From Asparagus officinalis (taxonomy: Eukaryota; Streptophyta; Magnoliopsida; Asparagales; Asparagaceae), in the NCBI RefSeq assembly GCF_001876935.1, contig NC_033798.1, forward strand, positions 78,389,015 to 78,453,014: a stretch of 64,000 nt of DNA. The letters are read 5' to 3'. The notes beneath the pieces are model-generated. The model ran no database searches and had not been told where the DNA came from. It saw only the letters and a program-made list of their open reading frames with translations. The position numbers were made by a program, and so were the translations under genes. Each line of letters begins with the position of its first letter. Positions within the stretch are counted from its first letter, which is position 1. This document shows positions 36,023-46,779 of this stretch, one piece after another.

Positions 36023-37473
36023 TCATATTGTGATAAGAGTAACGCCCACCTTGCTAAACGCCAATTCATGGAGGCCGGTTGAGTCATGAATACTCGAATT
36101 GGGTTTACGTTGGAAATGACATAAATTGTCTGTCCAACTAAATAATGTTATATTTTTTGGATTGCGAATACCAGGGCGAGACATTCTTTCTCGATCATCG
36201 GATAGTGAGATTCGGTTCCTACCAATGTATGACTTAAAATAATACACAGCTTGTTCGTGACCATTATCGTCATCCTGTGCAAGCAATGCACTTAACGAAT
36301 GGCTCGTCACTTTGACGTAAATTAAAAACGGTCTGCCCGATTTCGGTGCAACGAGAACAAGTGGATTCGCTAGATATGTTTTAATATCCTCGAATGCCTT
36401 TTGACATGCTTCATCCCAAATAAATGACACGCCTTTCTTCGTGAGTTTAGAGAACGATTGACATTTTTCGAATAGGTTCGATATAAACCGACGAATATAT
36501 GCTAATCGACCTTGCAGCCCTCTGAGTTCTTTAAGATTTCTCGGGGGTTGTAGTTCATGTATCGCCTTCACCTTATCAGGATCAATGTGAATACCTTTTG
36601 TAGTGACGACGAATCCAAGAAATTTACCGTTGGACATTCCAAGGAAGGATTTAGTCGGGTTCATCTTCAACTGATGACTCCTTATAAGATCGAACATCGT
36701 CTTTAGATCGTTAATGTGGTTGTTTTTATCGCGGCTCTTAACGACCAAATCGTCGACGTAGCATTCAACGGTTTTTCGAAGGTGCTCAAGAAAGATTTTC
36801 GTCATTGCTCGTTGGTATGTGGCGCCGGCGTTCTTCAAACCAAATGGCATAACGGTATAACAGAAAACACCAAGGGGTGTTCTGAATGCAGTATGTTTTC
36901 ATCATCTGGGTGCATCTTGATCTGATTATATCCAGAAAATCCATCCATAAATGACATTCTCTCGAACCCGCATGTGTTGTCAATAATGACATCTGTAATT
37001 GGTAGAGGAAAGTCGTCTTTAGGGCAGGCTGTATTTAGATCTCTAAAGTCAATACAGATTCTGATCTTTCCGTTCTTTTTAAGGACTGGAACGATATTGG
37101 CCAACCGATCCGGATGTTGTTCTTCTCTGACGAAGCCTGAATCAATCAGTTTCTTAACTTCAGCTTCTATTGCCTCCATAATTTGCGGACGAAACCGTCT
37201 TTGTTGTTGTTTAACGGGTTTAACATCACGTTTAATGTTAAGGCTGTGCATTGCCACATTTGGGTCAAGTCCCGGCATATCTTCATAATTCCAAGTAAAA
37301 ACGTCGATATACTCTCTAATAAGGGCGATTAGTTCTTTTTTCTCATCTGGTGGAAGATCGTCACTAATAAATATGGGTTTTGGGTTAATTTCATCACCCA
37401 TATTAATCTGGACTACTCTATCCTCAGTAGGAGGTTCTCTTTGTTCAAACCGATCGCCGTATTGAACATTCAT
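36023..37473 (-). pseudogene. pol: Tat reverse transcriptase and first RNase H, frameshifted
   Basis: Minus strand. The first frame (37473-36835) carries the fingers and palm start: VKQQQRRFRPQIMEAIEAEV, IVPVLKKNGKIRICIDFRDLN and FPLPITD. A one-base shift near 36895 moves to the second frame (36850-36023) with MPFGLKNAGATYQRAM, the catalytic YVDD (36749-36760) and FLGFVVTTKGI. The Ty3-type RNase H follows (SFIWDEACQKAFEDIK, about 36436-36389) but its end loses frame after about 36200. The active-site Asp pair is present. Confidence 0.9.
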
Positions 37474-37513
37474 GTAGTGTACCCAGGGGTCTTCCCAAGT
37501 GGGTAATTGATCA

Positions 37514-37905
37514 TCATCTTCTTCTAGTAGAAGGATAGACTACGGTCATGTTCGACTTTAATCTTTTGAACGTTTCTCCAATACTAGTGTCAGAATCCCA
37601 AGTTGAAGTATCGGATGAATACTCACTTTTATTTGTTAGCTGGTTAATGATTTGCCAGCAATATTCATCATCAGATGACGAAACGTAACCCAGACCCCTT
37701 TTATGGCTGTAGTAATTGTCCGTCTTTCCTTTTGGTACATAGATAGGACGGGATGGAACCCTGACACCTTGACCAAAACGAAGACCTTCACCAAGTGTAA
37801 GGTCATATCCTTGTTTCCTCATGTAGTCACTTGCTTGTGAACTATACCGAGAGAAATGTCATCCGGGTTCTTCATCATCCGAATTAGTGTTCAAGAAAAC
37901 AATTC
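37514..37905 (-). pseudogene. pol: Tat pol segment upstream of RT, truncated
   Basis: A 102-residue minus-strand frame (37822-37514) contains LTLGEGLRFGQGVRVPSRPI and an acidic stretch. It lies between where protease and RT should be, and I recognise no catalytic motif. Homology continues to about 37905, where sequence switches abruptly to element E. Protease, gag and the 5' LTR of Tat copy B are missing. Confidence 0.6.
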
Positions 37906-38948
37906 AACTAATTCAACCAAATAATTCAACCAAATAATCATGAAAAAAGTTTTCAAATGAAAACAATTCAACCAAATAAAATCATAAATCACAAGTAAAT
38001 CACAAAAGAAGTAAATCAATATTAAAATGACAAGAGAAGCAACAATATCAAGCTCTTGAGCTTGTTTCAAACCATATAAATATTTTTAGCACCTGGTAAA
38101 CATGATTTGAGAATAAACGCCAAATAAATACTGGAGTTGATCAAACACAAACCTCTCATGACAATGAAAACCAAAAAAATCATGAAAACAAAAGAATTTT
38201 TCATAAAATTGTTTTCAAGAAAATATGTTTTTCAAAACCAAGAAATAAAAAATGAAAAACAATAAGAATCTTGGTTTAAAAACAGATCAAACTTATTTTG
38301 GTACCCAATTACTCTTGGTACCTAAGTGTCTAGGGACATGACCCCTACCATTTAAGCTTAATGTCTTAGGGTTATGATCCTTTTTGAGCGCATGTGGTGT
38401 ACTAACACGGTCAAAATAATAATTACTCAAATGACCCATCCTATTATAGTATGTGCAATGAAAGAGATCCATTTGTTTTTATGGACCATTAGCTTGTGCA
38501 CGGGAAACATTTTTAAACAAATATGGTTTATTTGAAAAACTTGGCAAGTTTGAATATTATCTCAAATCAAAACAAAACTTTGCCAAATGGTCAAATCTAC
38601 CACAAACATCACATTTAAACACATGTGGTCTACTAGAAGTATTTGACAAAAGGGAATCCTCTTTCAAATTAAAGAAAAATTTTCTAAATGGCCAAAACAA
38701 CCATAAAGATCAAATTTAAAAACATGAACATGCTTAAGATGAACTTTATGAGTGTGTGCATGTACATGTGTGTGTGATGAAGAAGCCTTATGAGATGCAC
38801 AAGAAGCATTGATATTATTATTTTTAGATTTTTGTTAATCATATCAAAATTTAGATAAATGGCATTTACAACCATAAATAAAGCACTTGTAAACTTTGCT
38901 ATACAAGTGTGCATAATGTGTAGGTGATTTAGAAGTTGTAGTTCTAGA
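37906..38948 (-). pseudogene. Element E zinc-knuckle and post-gag region
   Basis: Minus strand. It matches 43380-44420 of element D: degraded CX2CX4HX4C knuckles near 38400-38930, then the segment ending ctcttggtacc and about 1 kb of non-coding sequence where a complete copia element would have protease, integrase and RT. Only short broken frames remain (such as 38684-38914). Confidence 0.65.
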
Positions 38949-38953
38949 TTTAG
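38949..38953. repeat. Target site duplication TTTAG, left copy
   Basis: TTTAG precedes the Cassandra 5' LTR and is repeated exactly at 39721-39725. Confidence 0.9.
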
Positions 38954-39241
38954 TATAATACCCTAACCCTTGAGAGGGTGATGTGATTAGTATTGATAGA
39001 TTTTATTGGAATACTCATACCACCAAGATGCATCTTCTTTTCGGAAACCTAACTCCTAGAAACTCCAAAGTTAAGCGTGCTTGGTCTGGAGAAATTCTAG
39101 GATGGGTGACCCCCTGGGAAGTTTTCCGGGGAGCGCGTGAGTGAGGACAAAACGTGCTGAAAAGACATGTGGTGCTTTGTGAGGCCAGTCCATCAGATCT
39201 AATAACGTACCGACTCCGGGATTCCGGGGCGGGGTATTACA
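38954..39241 (+). repeat. Cassandra 5' LTR with 5S rRNA-like domain
   Basis: It begins TATAATACCC, where TG has become TA, and ends GGGGTATTACA. The 5S-like part runs from about 39017 to 39125 and includes aactccaaagttaagcgtgc (box A side) and gatgggtgaccccctgggaa (box C side), close to plant 5S rRNA, although the segment between is diverged. Confidence 0.92.
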
Positions 39242-39431
39242 AATGGTATCAGAGCCAAGCCAACCGGAATTATGAGAGCTAAGTGCTATGCGGCGCAAAG
39301 TGCTACGTCGAGAGGGCGGGAGCCCCCTCTGGAGGCCGTAGGAGCCACCTCTAGAATCTCACACGGATGGTACGGTCTTGGATGATATGATTTGGTACAA
39401 CGAGGACGTTGTGAGTTTAAGTGGGGGAGTT

Positions 39432-39720
39432 TGTAATACCCCAACCCTTGAGAGGGTGATGTGATTAGTATTGATAGATTTGATTGGAATACTCATACCA
39501 CCAAGATGCATCTTCTTTTCGGAAACCTAACTCCTAGAAACTCCAAAGTTAAAGCGTGCTTGGTCTGGAGAAATTCTAGGATGGGTGACCCCCTGGGAAG
39601 TTTTCCGGGGAGCGCGTGAGTGAGGACAAAACGTGCTGAAAAGACATGTTGTGGTTTGTGAGGCCAGTCCATCAGATCTAATAACGTACCGACTCCGGGA
39701 TTCTGGGGCGGGGCATTACA
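39432..39720 (+). repeat. Cassandra 3' LTR with 5S rRNA-like domain
   Basis: It starts TGTAATACCCC and ends GGGGCATTACA. Nearly identical to the 5' LTR, it has one extra A in the box A region (gttaaagcgtgc near 39548-39559), one changed base in the final GGGGC, and an intact TG start. Confidence 0.92.
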
Positions 39721-39725
39721 TTTAG
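39721..39725. repeat. Target site duplication TTTAG, right copy
   Basis: Exact repeat of 38949-38953. The gag of element E resumes here. Confidence 0.9.
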
Positions 39726-40447
39726 CACACTTGTCCATAAGTGTCTTATGATTATCAATGCATGTGTATAAAGTTGAATCTAAGCATGATATGTGATTTT
39801 TTGCAAGATTCAATTCATTATTGGTCACAACATCATTGATAATACAAGTAGAGCATATATGGTTATTCATAAAATAATCAAATTCATTTCTAATACATTT
39901 TACTTCTAGCATGGCATCATTATTATCATGAGTTGAGCTAGCAATAGATGAAGACATGTTATTATTTTCCAAACTTAGCAACTCATTGTTTTCTTTCAAA
40001 ATAGCATTCTCTTTGACAATTACATCAAGTTTGGAAGCTAGCGACTCATGATCGGATTTTAATTCTACATGCTTGCTTTTAAGATTAATAAAATTATTTT
40101 GCAATTTCTTGTAGGCAAATATTAATTTTTCATATGCATAAGCGAGTTCATTAATGAAAAGATCACTTTCAGACTCAGAATCGCTTACCACATTAGGGTT
40201 ATCTTCTAGTGGACGTGTGCATGATGTTCCAATAGAACTTGAAGAGGAAGCCGCCAAAGCTCGTCGGATTGCCTCCATGTTCCCTCGATGTGCTTCAATA
40301 AATTTTCATAAAATATAAGCACTATTAAAATGAATAAACTTGTTAGAAATAGATGATTCAAAAGCATTAAGTAAAAATTCTAACAAGAGCTTGTTTATAG
40401 TAAATATTTTTTTATCATTTTTACTCCACTTGGACTTCTCTAAAGTG
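39726..40447 (-). pseudogene. gag: Element E gag, middle part
   Basis: Minus strand. After the element D insertion point the gag continues with TLEKSKWSKNDKKIF and SSISNKFIHFNSAYIL, then an in-frame TGA where element D has Trp. From about 40278 a clean frame gives GTSCTRPLEDNPNVVSDSE, a Lys/Glu/Asn-rich coiled coil and LDSTLYTCIDNHKTLMDKCAK, at which point Cassandra interrupts. The family is copia-type gag (UBN2-like). The coiled coil probably serves particle assembly. Confidence 0.8.
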
Positions 40448-40452
40448 GGTAC
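40448..40452. repeat. Target site duplication GGTAC, left copy
   Basis: GGTAC precedes the TGTTGGCC start of element D and recurs at 47165-47169. On both sides the flanking sequence is element E gag, whose frame would rejoin across the site. Confidence 0.92.
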
Positions 40453-40530
40453 TGTTGGCCTCTTTGTTTTGATGATGTTTAACAAACAATTTATCACTAA
40501 TGTTGTTTGTCTAGTGTTGGTGTTTGAGTG

Positions 40531-40829
40531 TCTTAGAAAAGGGTTTAGAAGCTATGATCAAAGCTTCTACACAAACCACCAACATGTTGACTCAATCATC
40601 CACCACTCTAAATTCCTTCATGCAAACCACCGGCCAAGTGCTCAACTCGAACACACAAGCCATAGCCCGGTTAGAAACCCAACTTGGGCAACTAGCCACT
40701 GCCATAAGTGAGAGAGAAAAAGGAAAATTCCCAAGTCAACCTGTTGTAAACCCTAAAGACACTGGATCCAGTTCCAACAACCCAGCTCAACTGAATGCAA
40801 TTCACATTCTGAGATCAGGAAAACTTAAT
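40531..40829 (+). pseudogene. Captured Ty3/gypsy gag fragment inside the D 5' LTR
   Basis: The frame reads EKGLEAMIKASTQTTNML, then NTQAIARLETQLGQLATAI, GKFPSQPVVNPK and AQLNAIHILRSGK. The QAIARLE.QLGQLA and QLNAI..LRSGK patterns are typical of the gag C-terminal region of plant Athila-type elements, not of copia. It replaces normal LTR sequence exactly between gtctagtgttgg and taatactttaagctc and is absent from the 3' LTR. Template switching during reverse transcription or gene conversion could create it. Confidence 0.8.
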
Positions 40830-41666
40830 ACTTTAAGCTCAATATCATATACACACACAATATTGGATTTTCTCACAAAATGAGCTATTTTGAAAAAATT
40901 TGTGATATTGTTTTATTGACCATGTTTACTTTATATTCATGTGTTATGATGTTTATGAAGACATTTCATAAAGTTTCAATATGCGTTTAAACTCTTTTTG
41001 TCAAAAACAAGTTCTTAATAAAGTTTCAATATGCGTTTAAACTCTTTTTGTCAAAAACAAGTTCTTAACAAATTCATATTCATGCATGTTTTTACATGTC
41101 AAAAACAAGTTCTTAACAAATTCATATTCATGCATGTTTTTACAAAATAATGAGTTTTCACAATTGTGATATGAAAATTGAGAAATTATTTTTCTAACAT
41201 GTTTTTCTTCATGTTTATAAACATTTTGCAAAGTTTCATCAAGTTTGGAATTGATTTGTTATGTTTAATGGAATTTACAAAATCATGTTTTTCATTCGTG
41301 CATGTTCGTGCATGTTTTACAAAACAGATGAGTTTTCATAAATGGGAAGTGGTATTTAAGAAATTCTTTCTTTGACATGTTTATCTACATATTTAGAAAC
41401 TTCTCTCAAAATTTTACTATTTTTGGAGTTGATTTACTGTGCCCAATTGATTTTACAAAATCGTGTATGTCAGCAGTTTTTTAGAAACTGTAAATTTGTG
41501 TTCAAATATTTATTTCTCTCAACTGGGAAAATTTTTTTCAGAAATTCTTTCTCTGACATGTTATTCTACATGTCTAAAACATTCTCACAAAATTTCATAA
41601 TTTTTTAAGTTCATTTACTATTTTAAATTGATCTTACAAAATATCTGCGCACTGCTACAGTAACTC

Positions 41667-41690
41667 CGGTCGACCAGACCGGTCGACCGG
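41667..41690 (+). promoter_or_regulatory. GGTCGACC palindromes, D 5' LTR
   Basis: GGTCGACCagaccGGTCGACCGG lies about 120 bp upstream of the TATA box. Each half is itself palindromic. The 3' LTR has a one-base variant at 46055-46079. Confidence 0.62.
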
Positions 41691-41808
41691 ACATGTCTCT
41701 GGACGCGGTTACTGTAGCATAACGGCTATATTTTCCAGATTTTGATATATCTATTTTTTTGTCTTTTTGCTTGGTTTTCTTAGGTTTTTGGGCTTGTTTC
41801 ATGAGCCT

Positions 41809-41816
41809 ATATATAC
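41809..41816 (+). promoter_or_regulatory. TATA box, D 5' LTR
   Basis: CCTATATATACTCC aligns with CTATAAATA of the sister LTRs and lies downstream of the palindromes. Confidence 0.65.
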
Positions 41817-42253
41817 TCCATGCCCTCATACTTCTATGGGTACTCAAGAAATGTTTTAAACAAGTTTAAAGAGTTTTAAACAAGGGTTTAAGTGTGTTTT
41901 AGTGTTTGTTTGGTTTGAAGATTGTTTTCACAAGTGGAGGAGATCATCTTCTTATTTGGGCTCCAATCTCCATCTCTCCATCTTGTCATCTATTGGAGAA
42001 GTTTTCTAAACTCTATCTAGCTTTACATTTGCTTAGTTATTTGATTATCATTCTTTAAAGCTAGTTTTTATATTGAGTTTAGATTTGATTATATTATCTC
42101 ATTGTTACACACACCCACTTGAGCTTATTGTATTTGCATACATAGTATATTAGGGTTGTGAGAGATTGTAACATTGAGTTGTGCTTAATTGTGTTCTCAT
42201 CTATTGTAGAGAACAAATTTATATTTGTTACATTGTGAGTGGTGTAAGGTTTT

Positions 42254-42393
42254 CGGTGAGCTAGAAAACCGAGTGTGTTGTGAAGTTTTCGGTGAACTAG
42301 AAAACCGAGTGTGAGGAGTGAACGTTGTTCGGTGAGCGTTGAAAACCGACACTGTGAGGTGTAAACGTTATTCGGGTGAGCGTAGAAAACCCG
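42254..42393 (+). other. Four-hairpin repeat in the transcribed part of the D 5' LTR
   Basis: Three units have CGGT and ACCG arms around 10-11 base loops (42254-42271, 42290-42307, 42330-42348). The fourth has CGGGT and ACCCG (42373-42393), so the added G is matched by an added C. The units are downstream of the TATA box and would be in the leader RNA. Homologues lie at 46642-46779, about 50272-50335 and, on the minus strand, about 47797-47860. Confidence 0.65.
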
Positions 42394-42664
42394 GTTGTGA
42401 TAGTGGATTTCTCCCCGGGAGTGGGGAGCGGAGACGTAGGACGGAAGGTCCGAACTCCGTGATCATATAGTGTGTTTGAGTGTGCTTTGGCGTTCATTTA
42501 TATTTATGTTCATATCTTATATCGCCATTGTCCATAGCTCATTATTTATATGATCCACTATCTAGTTCATATTGTTTACCCCTTGTGTTAGTTTATATAT
42601 CCTTGCATATATATATAATTCATCATATAGGATATATCTCATTGTTTATATTGCTTATCAATTT

Positions 42665-43219
42665 ATGGATATGAATGATGCATCTTGTTTAGGCTATGAT
42701 TCTAGTATTGCTCCTAAATTCAATGCTTTCCCTTATGCTCAATGGTGTTTTAGATTCAAAATATTTGTTCAATCTAAAAATATCAATTTATGGGAAGTCA
42801 TTGATTGTGCTTATATTGTGCCTACGTTGGAGAAATCCAAGTGGAGCAAACATGATAAAAAGATGTTTATTATGAACAAGCTTATGTTAGAATTTTTATT
42901 AAATGTATTTAATTCATTATTGTCTAACAAGCTTGATTCTTTTGATAGCGCTTATACATTGTGGAAATTCATAGAAGTGCATCAAGGGGACTTGGAGGCG
43001 ATCCGACAAGCTTTGGAGGATCCGGTTTCGAGTTCATACGGAGCATCATGCACACGGCCACTAGGCGATAGCCCTAGTGAGGTTTGCGAGTTCGAACCCG
43101 ATAATGATTTATCTAGTGATGAACTTGCTTGTGCTAGTGAAAAATTGTTGCATGCCTTTAACAAATTGCATAAAGATTTTGTTGATTTACAATGCAAGCA
43201 TGATAATTTATTCTTTTAA
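42665..43219 (+). pseudogene. gag: Element D gag, N-terminal part
   Basis: ATG at 42665 begins MDMNDASCLGYDSSIAPKFN. It holds the copia gag core: PYAQWCFRFKIFV, LWEVIDCAYIVPTLEKSKW and SFDSAYTLWKFIEVHQGDLE, then CTRPLGDSPSEVCEFEP. An internal deletion removes the coiled coil and ends the frame at 43219 (HDNLFF then stop), just before the zinc-knuckle frame. The upstream ATG at 42572 is in LTR-derived leader and less likely. Expected role: capsid-like particle protein, usable by related elements in trans. Confidence 0.85.
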
Positions 43220-43763
43220 GAATAACCATACATGCTCTACTTCTATTATCAATGATGTTGTATCTAATGATGAGTTGAATCATGTGAAAAACCGCATATC
43301 TTGTTTAGATTCAACCTTAAACACATGCATTGATAATCATAACAAGCTTATGGACTTGTGTGCAAAGTCTAATGCAAACTCTTCTAAGAAACCTACACAC
43401 TATGCACACATGTATAACAAAGTCTATAAATGCACTAATTGCGGTCGTAAAGGCCACCTTGCTAGATTTTGTTATAATGCACAAAAACCCATCAAGATTA
43501 ATCATGTTTGTGCATCCCATCAAGCTTCATCATCACACTCACATGTACACACACGTATAGATCATCATAAACATGCCCATATGTACAAATGTGATCATTG
43601 TGGTCGTTTTGGTCATTTGGCCGAATATTGTTTTGATTTGAAAAAGAAATCTCATTTGCCAAATGCTTCTAGTAGACCACATGCTTTTAAATGTGATGTT
43701 TGTGGTAGGTTTGGACATCTTGCTAAATTTTGTTTTGATATACAAAAAACTTCTAAGTTGTAA
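43209..43763 (+). pseudogene. gag: Element D gag, zinc-knuckle part
   Basis: It follows the first part in another frame. It carries three well-kept CX2CX4HX4C knuckles: CTNCGRKGHLARFC, CDHCGRFGHLAEYC and CDVCGRFGHLAKFC, separated by His-rich linkers. Such knuckles bind RNA for packaging. A fourth, damaged knuckle (CTNCNRKGHLNE) follows near 43900-43930 outside the frame. The ligands are intact, which suggests recent activity of gag in this family. Confidence 0.85.
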
Positions 43764-45007
43764 TATGTTCCAAATAGACCATTGTTTATAAATGTTTCTC
43801 ATTTGCAAAATAATTTTAAAAGAAAATCTTTATTTGCAAATGATTCCCGTGCACGAGCTAATGGTCCACAAAAACAAATGGATCTCTTTCATTGCACAAA
43901 TTGCAATCGGAAGGGTCATTTGAATGAATAAAGTTTTGACCATGTTAGTGCACCATATCTAAGAGGGTTCATAACCCTAAGGTTTTGAGCTTAAATGATA
44001 GGGGTCATGTCCCTAAATCTTTTGGTACCAAGAGTTCTTGGGTACCAAAACAAATTTGATTTTCAAACTAAGAATTTTAATGTTTTTATCCTTCTTTATC
44101 TTGGTTTTGAAAATTATGCTTTGAAATCTTTTTATATGAAAACAATTTATAATTGATAAAATCTTTTGTTTTCATGATTATTTGTTTTGTTTTGATGAGA
44201 GGTTTGTACTTATATAACCCTCCGGATTTATTGGGTGTTTATTCCCAAATCTTGTTTACCGGGTGCTAAAATGTTTATATGGGTTGTTACTAGCTCAAGA
44301 GCTAGATATGATTGCCTCTCTTGATTTTTCTTAAATCAATGATGATTTGGATTTATGGATTTTATTTGATTTATGACTTTATTTGGTTGATTTGATTTTC
44401 ATTTGAAAACTCTCTGCATGATTCTCATGTTCCTCTTCTTTTGATTTCATAAATCCATACGTTGTTATGATTTATTTTAAAAATATCCCTTCTTGATTTT
44501 GTTTCCTTATCCCCCTACATATAAGCAAATTATTTTCCTTTTTGGATCCTCATTTCATCTCTTTGGGGCAAATATGATAAATGTTTGGTTTGTATATATA
44601 CATCTTAAAATCTTTGTAACACCCTTCATGATGTTATATATACACATGTGTTCTTATTTCATGTGAGTTGTTTAGCATTTTTTTTACTTGCTCACATGTT
44701 TTGCCATGATCTTTATTGCATTTTTTTTACTTGCTCACATGTTTTGCCATGATCTTTATTGCATACACTCCATATGGCATTTTAATAGAGGAGTATTCCC
44801 TATTCTATTATTGTTCTTATGCTCACCCATGCATATTGATAGGGGGAGCTTTCGCTCTCTTAATTCTTTTGTCCCCTTTTTGATGTTGTCAAAGGGGGAG
44901 AAATATTGTGAGTATATTCTTTCTTGTTTATATGCATGATACATTATACTTTGTATATTCATTTCCTTTCATGCATATATCCTTTTTGTAAATTGTTTGT
45001 CATCATC
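43764..45007 (+). other. Element D post-gag non-coding region
   Basis: After the damaged fourth knuckle comes a short remnant of what is normally the start of pol (ggtaccaagagttcttgggtaccaaaa), then T-rich sequence with no frame. A 46 bp direct repeat (ttttttacttgctcacatg...) lies at about 44677-44762. A full copia pol of about 4 kb would be expected here and is absent. Confidence 0.7.
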
Positions 45008-45021
45008 AAAAAGGGGGAGAT
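45008..45021 (+). other. Polypurine tract of element D
   Basis: aaaaagggggagat directly before the TGTTGG start of the 3' LTR. The same tract occurs at 404-417 before LTR G. Confidence 0.85.
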
Positions 45022-46054
45022 TGTTGGCCTTCTTGTTTTGATGATGTTTAACAAACAATTTACCACTAATGTTGTTTGTCTAGTGTTGGTATATTTCTAT
45101 TTATTATAGACAAACAACGAGTTGGAGGATGGATGGAATAGAGCTTCAATGATCATATCCAAAGGAGGTTGGCGGAATGTCGGTGAAGCCTTGCAATTCA
45201 AAGTTAAAGATCAAGTTCAAGATTCATGCGCATGTATACCAAGTTGAGCTACAATGAAGATCAAGATCAAACTTAGGTAAATTTAGTATAGGTTTATATT
45301 ATGTGTGTTTAATACTTTAAGCTCAATATCATATACACACACAATATTGGATTTTCTCACAAAATGAGCTATTTTGAGAAAACTTTGTGATATTGTTTTA
45401 TTGACCATGTTTACTTTATATTCATGTGTTATAATGTTTATGAAGACATTTCATAAAGTTTCAATATGCGTTTAAACTCTTTTTGTCAAAAACAAGTTCT
45501 TAACAAATTCATATTCATGCATGTTTTTACAAAATAATGATTTTTCACAATTGAGAAATGAAAATTGAGAAATTATTTTTCTAACATGTTTGTCTTCATG
45601 TTTATAAACATTTTGCAAAGTTTCATCAAGTTTGGAATTGATTTGTTATGTTTAATGGAATTTACAAAATCATGTTTTTCATTCGTGCATGTTCGTGCAT
45701 GTTTTACAAAACAGATGAGTTTTCATAAATGGGAAGCGGTATTTAAGAAATTCTTTCTTTGACATGTTTATCTACATGTTTAGAAACTTCCCTCAAAATT
45801 TTACTATTTTTGGAGTTGATTTACTGTGCCCAATTGATTTTACAAAATCGTGTATGTCAGAAGTTTTTCAGAAACTGTAAATTTGTGTTCAAAGATTTAT
45901 TTCTCTCAACTGGGAAAAGCTTTTTTTAGAAATTCTTTCTCTGACATGTTATTCTACATGTCTAGAACATTTCCACAAAAGTTCATAATTTTTAAAGTTC
46001 ATTTACTATTTTAAATTGATCTTACAAAACATCTGCGCACTACTACAGTAACAC

Positions 46055-46079
46055 AGGTCGACCGGACCGGTCGACCGGA
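46055..46079 (+). promoter_or_regulatory. GGTCGACC palindromes, D 3' LTR
   Basis: GGTCGACCGGaCCGGTCGACC forms a larger inverted repeat about 117 bp upstream of the TATA box. It differs from the 5' LTR copy at single positions. Confidence 0.62.
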
Positions 46080-46195
46080 CATGTCTCTGGACGCGGTTAC
46101 TGTAGCATAACGGCTATATTTTCTAGATTTTGATATATCCGTTTTTTTGTCTTTTTGCATGGTTTTCTTAGGTTTTTGGGCTTGTTTCATGCGCC

Positions 46196-46203
46196 TATAT
46201 ATA
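46196..46203 (+). promoter_or_regulatory. TATA box, D 3' LTR
   Basis: CCTATATATACTCC, identical to the 5' LTR copy. Confidence 0.62.
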
Positions 46204-46641
46204 CTCCATGCCCTCATACTTCTATGGGTACTCAAGAAATGTTTTAAACAAGTTTAAAGAGTTTTAAACAAGGGTTTAAGTGTGTTTTAGTGTTTGTTTG
46301 GTTTGAAGATTGTTTTCACAAGTGGAGGAGATAATCTTCTTGTTTGGGCTCCAATCTCCATCTCTCCATCTTGTCATCTATTGGAGAAGTTTTCTAAACT
46401 CTATCTAGCTTTACATTTGCTTAGTTATTTGATTAGCATTCTTTATAGCTAGTTTTTATATTGAGTTTAGATTTGATTATATTATCTCATTGTTACACAA
46501 CCCACTTGAGCTTATTGTATTTGCATACATAGTATATTAGGGTTGTGAGAGATTGTAACATTGAGTTTGTGCTTAATTGAGTACTCATCTATTGTAGAGA
46601 ATAAATTTATATTTGTTACATTGTGAGTAGTGTAAGGTTTT

Positions 46642-46779
46642 CGGTGAGCTAGAAAACCGAGTGTGTTGTGACGTTTTCGGTGAACTAGAAAACCGAGTGT
46701 GAGGAGTGACGTTGTTCGGTGAGCGTTGAAAACCGACACTGTGAGGTGTAAACGTTATTCGGGTGAGCGTAGAAAACCC
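46642..46779 (+). other. Four-hairpin repeat, D 3' LTR
   Basis: Same four units as at 42254-42393: three with CGGT/ACCG arms and one with CGGGT/ACCCG. Confidence 0.62.

Larger units (their letters stand above)
38954..39720 (+). mobile_element. Complete Cassandra-type TRIM retrotransposon
   Basis: It is 767 bp in all: 5' LTR 38954-39241, primer site TGGTATCAGAGC (39244-39255, pairing with initiator Met tRNA), about 190 bp of non-coding interior, a purine tract gtgggggagt (39421-39430) and 3' LTR 39432-39720. Each LTR carries a 5S rRNA-like segment with Pol III promoter boxes, the defining trait of Cassandra. It encodes no protein and depends on enzymes from other elements. It sits in the gag of element E with a TTTAG duplication. 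Confidence 0.95.
40453..42650 (+). repeat. 5' LTR of element D, altered
   Basis: It starts TGTTGGCCTC. Compared with the 3' LTR, about 240 bp near the start are replaced by a foreign gag fragment (40531-40829), the aaactctttttgtcaaaaac region is locally triplicated (about 40975-41150), and the last 130 or so bases together with the primer site are missing: the sequence runs from ...catttgtttatattg-like LTR straight into the gag leader near 42650. Confidence 0.8.

Noticed and set aside
39017..39590. Two 5S rRNA genes
   Set aside because: The middle of the 5S sequence is diverged, and both copies lie inside identical LTRs with primer site, purine tract and target duplications. This is Cassandra.
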